Positions 5,376 to 9,204 of a stretch of DNA of 9,204 nt are shown here, in pieces (the first letter of the stretch is position 1; each line of letters starts with the position of its first letter). The stretch is from a bacterium (GTDB lineage Bacteria > UBA9089 > JASEGY01), in NCBI GenBank assembly GCA_030019105.1, contig JASEGY010000100.1, forward strand, positions 1,006 to 10,209, written 5' to 3'. The notes under the pieces were generated by a model. It had not been told where the DNA came from. It did not search any database and saw only the letters and a list, made by a program, of their open reading frames with translations. Position numbers and translations under genes: made by a program.

Positions 5376-5669
5376 ATGGTGCAGTACGATTTTGAGTGGG
5401 ACCCGGCGAAAGCCCGACTGAATCGGCGCAAGCATCGCGTGAGCTTTGAGCAAGGCGCCACGGTATTTCGTGACCCGAGGGCGGCGTCCCTGTATGATGG
5501 CGAACACAGCGAGACGGGGGATAGATGGGTGACCTTGGGCCTCTCGGCCGGCGGTGGCCTCCTCGTGGTGCACCACACGTTTGAGGAGATCGATGCCAAC
5601 CACGTCCGAATACGGATATTCTCGTGCCGCAAGGCCACCCCCGACCAGATACGGCAATACGGAGAGTAG
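5376..5669 (+). CDS. brnT: BrnT family toxin (DUF497), type II toxin-antitoxin system
   Basis: The 97-residue product matches the BrnT/DUF497 pattern from end to end: FEWDPAKARLNRRKHRVSFE, then VFRDP, DGEHSETGDRW, a GLSAGGGLLVVHHTF strand, RIRIFSCRKAT, and a C-terminal IRQYGE. BrnT proteins are small RelE-fold ribonucleases that stop translation until bound by the BrnA antitoxin. The length is normal for the family and the frame is intact. ATG 5376 follows a GGAGGG site at 5361-5366. The toxin gene comes first and the antitoxin follows after three bases, the usual brnT-brnA order. Nested inverted repeats upstream may serve autoregulation. Confidence 0.92.
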   Translation: MVQYDFEWDPAKARLNRRKHRVSFEQGATVFRDPRAASLYDGEHSETGDRWVTLGLSAGGGLLVVHHTFEEIDANHVRIRIFSCRKATPDQIRQYGE

Positions 5670-5672
5670 ATC

Positions 5673-5873
5673 ATGAAGAAGCAATACGACTTCACGAACG
5701 CGCAACGCGGCAAGTTCTACCGACCGGATGCGAAGCTCAATATCCCGGTCTACCTTGACGACGAAGTCCGACACTTCGTCGGCGGGATCGCGGAGCAGAA
5801 ACATGTAGACATGGGCAAGGTCGTCAACGACCTGCTTCGTTCGGACATGAGTTTGGCCAAGCTGATGCAGTGA
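5673..5873 (+). CDS. brnA: BrnA-like antitoxin with ribbon-helix-helix character
   Basis: The 66-residue product opens KKQYDFTNAQRGKFYRPDAK, a typical toxin-binding N-terminus for antitoxins paired with BrnT. It continues with a LNIPVYLDDEVRHFV strand-helix and a VVNDLLRSDM helix, fitting a short CopG-like DNA-binding fold. It would neutralise BrnT and probably repress the operon. ATG 5673 lies three bases after the toxin stop and uses the GGAGAG (5661-5666) at the end of brnT as its ribosome site, so the two are co-translated. It ends in TGA at 5871-5873. It is intact. BrnA assignment rests on pairing and N-terminal pattern. Confidence 0.85.
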   Translation: MKKQYDFTNAQRGKFYRPDAKLNIPVYLDDEVRHFVGGIAEQKHVDMGKVVNDLLRSDMSLAKLMQ

Positions 5874-5896
5874 GCGAACAACTGCGGGGACCACGA

Positions 5897-5936
5897 CACT
5901 GAAGAGGCGTGCCGCGGACGGTGCGCCTCTTCAGTG
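5897..5936 (+). terminator. Strong hairpin after brnA, probable transcript end
   Basis: A perfect 13-bp stem (CACTGAAGAGGCG at 5897-5909 with its complement at 5924-5936) encloses a 14-nt loop that can pair further (CCG with CGG). It starts 24 nt after the brnA stop. There is no T-run, so it is a barrier or a 3'-end stabilising structure rather than a textbook intrinsic terminator. Confidence 0.55.
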
Positions 5937-5952
5937 CGGGTCACGCGAGGAC

Positions 5953-5982
5953 GTTCTCCCCTCGCTTCGCTTCGGGGAGAAC
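5953..5982. repeat. GTTCTCCCC/GGGGAGAAC hairpin
   Basis: A 9-bp perfect stem (5953-5961 with 5974-5982) has the 12-nt loop TCGCTTCGCTTC. It lies 16 bp after the previous hairpin and could be part of the same transcript-end structure. Confidence 0.6.
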
Positions 5983-6128
5983 CAGGAGTTGGAACAGATG
6001 CCCTTCGGGCACTGCTCAACTGCCTCATTATCTACCGTATGAGGACTCAACAAACTCGACAGTCGTAAAAAGTCATTTGGTTCTTCCCTGCAGGCGAGCA
6101 GACCGTTTTATTTCGTTTTAAAGAGGCG

Positions 6129-6239
6129 ATGATGGCGCTCAATGGCTTCACCTACAGCCTCCTTTTCTCTGTTTGGACACGGTCTGGACTTTTTGCGAGT
6201 CCGTTAACAAAGAACTTTATCGAGGGAGGTCGTCCGTGA
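6129..6239 (+). CDS. Possible 36-codon leader ORF overlapping the rmuC start
   Basis: Tandem ATG codons (6129 and 6132) follow an AAGAGG site. The frame stays open for 36 codons and stops at TGA 6237-6239, overlapping the rmuC GTG start in a GTGA arrangement. The product begins MMALNGFTYSLLFSVWTRSG and resembles nothing I recognise. The overlap suggests translational coupling, but the ORF is short and could be chance. Confidence 0.25.
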   Translation: MMALNGFTYSLLFSVWTRSGLFASPLTKNFIEGGRP

Positions 6240-8167
6240 CTGACATTCTGCTGATCGTGGCTCTCGTCCTGCTGGTCGTAGTGGTGGCTTTCCTGCTCGC
6301 ACTTTTAAGGAAATTATCGCAAGCTGATGCCTCCGTGCTTGCTTCCCGTCTTGATGCTTTCGAAAAGGCACAGGAACGTACTGAGCGTGCGGTGAGAGAG
6401 GAGGTGGCCCAGAGCCGAGACGAACTGGGTAAGGCAGCGAGAGAACAGCGACAGGAACTCACCGAAACCTTCAAGACCTTCGGTGATTCAGTGGTGCAAC
6501 GAATGATGGATGTTTCCAGCACGCAGAAGGGGCAACTCGATGCTTTCTCCGTTCAGCTTACCTCGTTCGCCAAAGCCAGCGGTGAGCGTCTGGATGGTGT
6601 CCGTACCGAGTCTGCCACCGGAGCCAAACAACTGCGGGAAGAAGTGGTAGGCACGCTCAAGACTCTCTCCGATACCATCACACAGACGATGGGCGAACTG
6701 GCAAGTGTCCAGCGGGCCCAGCTTGATGCATTCTCGACCCAGCTTGGTTCTTTCGCCCAAGCCAGTGGAGAACGACTCGATGGGATTCGTTCCGAATCCG
6801 CTGCTGGAGCGAAACAGCTTCGGGAGGAAGTCGTGACGACGCTGAAGAGCATCTCTGAGACGATGGCCAAGACAATGAAAGATTTGGCCGTCGCCGAGAA
6901 AGCTCAACTTGAAGCATTCTCAGGACAGATCGCCTCATTGACGAAGACCAGTGGCGAAAAACTCGATGGTATCCGAACGGAGTCTGCCACCGGGGCCAAA
7001 CAGTTAAGGGAGGAGGTCATAGCCGCACTCAAGGGGATCACGGAAGCCACCACCAAGACCATGGGCGAGTTGGCCAATGTCCAGAAGGCCCAGCTTGAAG
7101 TCATGTCGTCTGCGATTGCGAAACTTTCGGATTCAAATGAGAAAAAACTGGAGGCGGTCAGAGTCACGGTGGAAGGCAAACTCCAAAGCATGCAGATCGA
7201 CAACGCCAAGCAACTTGACCAAATGCGGCAGACCGTGGACGAGAAACTTCAGGGGACGTTGGAGAAACGTCTGGGCGAGTCCTTCAAACAAGTCAGCGAA
7301 CGTTTGGAACTGGTGCACAAGGGGCTTGGGGAGATGCAGACGCTTGCTACTGGCGTTGGCGACCTTAAGAAGGTACTCACAAACGTCAAGACGCGTGGAA
7401 CCTGGGGTGAAGTGCAACTTGGGGCGTTGTTGGAACAGGTGCTCAATCCCGATCAGTTCGCCACCAACGTGGCCACGAAGGATGGTGGCGAGCGTGTCGA
7501 GTTTGCGATCAAGTTACCGGGACAAGGTGCGGACAAGGATGAGACCGTCTGGCTTCCGATTGATGCCAAGTTCCCTGTCGAAGATTATCAACGTCTGGTC
7601 GAGGCTCAAGAGAGAGCCGACGTCGAAGCGGTGGAGGTGGCAGGAAAGCAACTTGAGAATCGTGTCAAGGCCTGTGCAGAGGACATCTCCGGGAAGTACC
7701 TGAACCCACCAAAGACCACGGACTTCGGCATTCTATTCTTGCCCATAGAGGGCCTCTTTGCCGAAGTCATCCGCAGGACGGGGTTGACCGAGGTCATCCA
7801 ACGGGAGTGCCGGGTGGTTATCGCTGGCCCGACTACCCTGTGGTCTATTTTGAGCAGTCTTCAGATGGGCTTTCGTACACTTGCCATCCAGAAGCGTTCT
7901 AGCGAGGTCTGGAACCTCCTCGCGGCAGTCAAGACCGAGTGGACGAAGTATGGCGATGTTTTGGATGCAGTGCAGAAGAAGTTGCATCAGGCATCAGACA
8001 CAATCGAGAAGGCCAAAGTGAGGTCAAGAGCCGTCGGGAGGAAGCTCAAGGACGTGCAAGAGCTTCCAGTCGGTGAGGCCACCGTTCTACTACCCCTTGA
8101 TGCGCTGGAAGATGATGGCGCAACCGGTGAGGACGATAGTGCGGGAGGTGATGAATCAGAGTCTTAA
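6236..8167 (+). CDS. rmuC: RmuC, DNA recombination-limiting membrane-anchored protein
   Basis: RmuC-family proteins limit inversion and rearrangement at short inverted repeats in E. coli and carry a restriction-endonuclease-like core. The 643-residue product has a membrane helix at about residues 3-23 (DILLIVALVLLVVVVAFLLA), a long coiled coil (about 24-365) containing three 62-residue repeats, and the RmuC domain from about 373. That domain begins GVGDLKKVLTNVKTRGTWGE and includes VEFAIKLPG and VWLPIDAKFPVEDYQRL; D443-A444-K445 belongs to the presumed nuclease motif. The C-terminus is an acidic, probably disordered tail. GTG 6236 is chosen because GGGAGG lies seven bases upstream and the membrane helix follows at once. 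The frame is open further up to 6173, but those residues look unlike the family. Family members are usually 400-550 residues; the extra length is in the coiled coil. The gene stands alone. A repeat-rich genome makes its role interesting, but no direct link is visible. Confidence 0.93.
   Translation: MTDILLIVALVLLVVVVAFLLALLRKLSQADASVLASRLDAFEKAQERTERAVREEVAQSRDELGKAAREQRQELTETFKTFGDSVVQRMMDVSSTQKGQLDAFSVQLTSFAKASGERLDGVRTESATGAKQLREEVVGTLKTLSDTITQTMGELASVQRAQLDAFSTQLGSFAQASGERLDGIRSESAAGAKQLREEVVTTLKSISETMAKTMKDLAVAEKAQLEAFSGQIASLTKTSGEKLDGIRTESATGAKQLREEVIAALKGITEATTKTMGELANVQKAQLEVMSSAIAKLSDSNEKKLEAVRVTVEGKLQSMQIDNAKQLDQMRQTVDEKLQGTLEKRLGESFKQVSERLELVHKGLGEMQTLATGVGDLKKVLTNVKTRGTWGEVQLGALLEQVLNPDQFATNVATKDGGERVEFAIKLPGQGADKDETVWLPIDAKFPVEDYQRLVEAQERADVEAVEVAGKQLENRVKACAEDISGKYLNPPKTTDFGILFLPIEGLFAEVIRRTGLTEVIQRECRVVIAGPTTLWSILSSLQMGFRTLAIQKRSSEVWNLLAAVKTEWTKYGDVLDAVQKKLHQASDTIEKAKVRSRAVGRKLKDVQELPVGEATVLLPLDALEDDGATGEDDSAGGDESES
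6533..7090 (+). repeat. Three 186-bp (62-residue) repeats in the rmuC coiled coil
   Basis: Units 6533-6718, 6719-6904 and 6905-7090 each start QLDAFS or QLEAFS and share SGERLDGIRTES, GAKQLREEV and TMGELA blocks. A partial fourth unit follows, starting QLEVMSSAIAKLSDSNEKKL at 7091. A decayed half unit precedes (TETFKTFGDSVVQRMMDV). Divergence at the nucleotide level is substantial, so the duplication is older than the 54-bp repeat at the left edge. Confidence 0.9.
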
Positions 8168-8182
8168 CGCACATCTTTTTAG

Positions 8183-8251
8183 AGCTTATCCCAAAACTGA
8201 TATTTAGCCTGCGCCGCCTGGCTGCCCGCCAAATAGGTTTTGGGATAGGCT
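8183..8251. repeat. Inverted-repeat structure with TATCCCAAAAC arms
   Basis: TATCCCAAAAC at 8187-8197 is exactly inverted as GTTTTGGGATA at 8237-8247. Pairing extends imperfectly outward (AGCT/GGCT) and inward (GATATTT/AAATAGG). The arms resemble insertion-sequence terminal repeats. They lie between the convergent ends of rmuC and the minus-strand ATPase gene, 16 nt from the latter's stop. This may be an IS end or solo MITE that also ends both transcripts. Confidence 0.55.
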
Positions 8252-8266
8252 GTTAGGAGGAGACAC

Positions 8267-8998
8267 TCAGACCAGTACATCTGGTAGTGATAGTTGTTCT
8301 TTGAGCTGATTAGCTTTCTTTAAGTCAAAGATTCTGATGGAAGAAGCCAGAACATATTCTGGTTGATCAGATAACGGCAATTCATGCATAACCCGTGTCT
8401 GGATGAACTGGATAATATCAAGCAGCTTTCGATGTTCTATCAAATAGATGCGTTGATTGAAAGAGTTCAGGAAAGAACGGGAAAGTCTATCCCGCAGATG
8501 AGATTGAGCAGCTAAGATAAAGATGGCCGGATCAGTAGAGTCCATATTGAAATTGGTTACAATCTGGAGCTCGAAGAAATTTTCATTCTTGAGCAGATGA
8601 GCTTCATCAAAGATGATAAGCGGGATTTTTTTGGTGTGGGTCACAAAGTCCTTAATGGCTTTTTGGATAGAGCGAAAGAGAGTAGACTTAAGGTGTAAGG
8701 GTTCACCACCTAAATGATAATTAAGTTGCCGGTAGAAGTCGAGGATATTAACTGTGGAGAGGGGGACATAGAAGGCTTGATATGAGAGTTGGAAAAGGCC
8801 ATCTACAAAGGCTCGCAGGATAGTGGTCTTACCGGTGCCGGGCTCACCGGTAATAAGCATGAGGCCGCGATGCTGCTTCATATATTCCAGGCGGCTTCCG
8901 AGTTCCTTAGCCGGGGCGGAGAGGAATATTTGGTCGGATTTAATGGATTTGTCAAAGGGAATTCCCGTAAGGCCGTAATATACTTGAATCTCAATCAT
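8267..8998 (-). CDS. ExeA/TniB-like AAA ATPase of a Mu-type transposon, C-terminus atypical
   Basis: The product begins MIEIQVYYGLTGIPFDKSI, the YYGL..PF opening of ExeA-type ATPases that accompany Mu-like DDE transposases and help choose or activate targets. Walker A is GEPGTGKTT (residues 51-59), Walker B is LIIFDEAHLL (D131, E132), the sensor region is FILAAQSHLRDRL, and an arginine-finger candidate is R183 in SFNQRIYL. ATG 8998 is chosen because GGAGG precedes it at suitable spacing; an upstream extension to 9064 is open but overlaps the transposase. It overlaps the transposase stop by 8 bp, so the two are translationally coupled. At 243 residues it is slightly short. After residue 200 the normal lid (ending in GIPRLINxLCxxAL) is missing and an unrelated 40-residue tail (ending QLKEQLSLPDVLV) takes its place. 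It may be an internally deleted, inactive copy. Confidence 0.85.
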   Translation of the reverse strand: MIEIQVYYGLTGIPFDKSIKSDQIFLSAPAKELGSRLEYMKQHRGLMLITGEPGTGKTTILRAFVDGLFQLSYQAFYVPLSTVNILDFYRQLNYHLGGEPLHLKSTLFRSIQKAIKDFVTHTKKIPLIIFDEAHLLKNENFFELQIVTNFNMDSTDPAIFILAAQSHLRDRLSRSFLNSFNQRIYLIEHRKLLDIIQFIQTRVMHELPLSDQPEYVLASSIRIFDLKKANQLKEQLSLPDVLV

Positions 8999-9204
8999 GG
9001 TTGCTGTCCTCCTTGAAAAATTTGATACCCTTAGCCGGCAGCCTGCTGTTTTCAACGAGATCAAGCTTATTCAGTTTAGCTGCCGGCCGGTCGTTTTCGT
9101 AAATATGAAGAAGCTCCGGCTGTCCGGTAGGATGTCGCAGCTCAACCCCAGCGCGGCGAAGCCGCAACCAAACGGAACAACCTAACGGTTGTTTAGGGAG
9201 GTTT
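8991..9204 (-). CDS. C-terminal fragment of a Mu-type DDE transposase, cut by the window edge
   Basis: The minus-strand frame is open from the right edge to TGA 8991-8993. It contains RRAGVELRHPTGQPELLHIY, then ENDRPAAKLNKLDLVENSRL. That is the beta-barrel end typical of Mu-type (rve plus Mu-C) transposases: a VELR strand, an IYENxRPxAK strand, and a D-x-V-x-NSR motif. The catalytic domain lies outside the window. The upstream part (QPLGCSVWLRLRRAG) is encoded by two small palindromes and may be an inserted repeat. The end overlaps the ATPase gene by 8 bp, the usual transposase-ATPase order. Confidence 0.7.
   Translation of the reverse strand, partial: NLPKQPLGCSVWLRLRRAGVELRHPTGQPELLHIYENDRPAAKLNKLDLVENSRLPAKGIKFFKEDSNHD
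9153..9193. repeat. Two adjacent small palindromes in the transposase end
   Basis: GCGGC-GAA-GCCGC lies at 9153-9165 and AACAACC-TAAC-GGTTGTT at 9176-9193. The pair leaves the minus-strand frame open. It looks like one of the dispersed repeat texts of this genome, similar in style to those in hypF. Confidence 0.6.

Larger units (their letters stand above)
5874..6235. other. Intergenic region between brnA and rmuC
   Basis: It holds two hairpins (5897-5936 and 5953-5982) close after brnA, then about 250 bp with no recognised gene except a possible 36-codon ORF (6129-6239). I see no convincing sigma70 promoter for rmuC. Confidence 0.55.

Noticed and set aside
5256..5894. 212-codon minus-strand frame opposite brnTA
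   Set aside because: Shadow of two well-recognised genes on the plus strand.
5909..6121. 70-codon plus-strand frame after brnA
   Set aside because: It starts inside a hairpin, has no ribosome site and no family pattern.
7077..7703. 208-codon frame inside rmuC
   Set aside because: Frame-shifted shadow; Arg/Trp/Ser-rich translation without domain pattern.

Overview
The window looks like a piece of chromosome from an uncultured bacterium whose genome is rich in short dispersed repeats. No marker gene fixes the phylum. Repeat texts that read as KPGF, CTGKMPV, PVRKFSNG and GRRTKDE peptides are, from my memory of such genomes, typical of Chloroflexota, Planctomycetota and several candidate phyla. 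Composition is a mosaic by eye: the left edge (1-660) and the stretches 3650-5200 and 8170-9204 are AT-richer, while hypF (686-3643) and the brnT-brnA-rmuC block (5230-8167) are GC-rich.

Layout from left to right. (1) The 3' part of a PD-(D/E)XK nuclease-like gene (DUF3782 type), whose coiled-coil region is a nearly perfect 54-bp tandem repeat cut by the left edge. (2) hypF, the carbamoyltransferase for [NiFe]-hydrogenase maturation. All its domains are intact, but it is about 200 residues longer than usual because several unrelated repeat families sit in frame between and inside its domains. No other hyp or hydrogenase gene is in view. (3) A debris zone, 3644-5375. It holds a minus-strand remnant of a contractile-tail assembly chaperone gene split by a 214-bp MITE-like element (18-bp terminal inverted repeats, 9-bp target duplication), a strong orphan sigma70 promoter followed by a truncated gene start, and large palindromes. 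(4) A brnT-brnA toxin-antitoxin operon followed by a strong hairpin. (5) rmuC, with an N-terminal membrane anchor, a coiled coil made of three 62-residue repeats, and the RmuC nuclease-like domain. A possible 36-codon ORF overlaps its start. (6) On the minus strand at the right edge, the end of a Mu-type transposase gene overlapping an ExeA/TniB-like AAA ATPase gene that lacks its usual C-terminus, next to a 69-bp inverted-repeat structure.

There is no single operon linking these genes. The most unusual object is hypF as a sink for DNA repeats. One palindromic repeat family is read in two different frames in the same protein, and one 18-bp GC-rich repeat is present in both orientations, encoding PARPAR-type residues at one site and GGPSRP-type residues at the other. 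This argues that the repeats spread as DNA and are tolerated because they keep the frame open. The pattern resembles the Rickettsia palindromic elements. I see no convincing new multi-gene defence or biosynthetic system.
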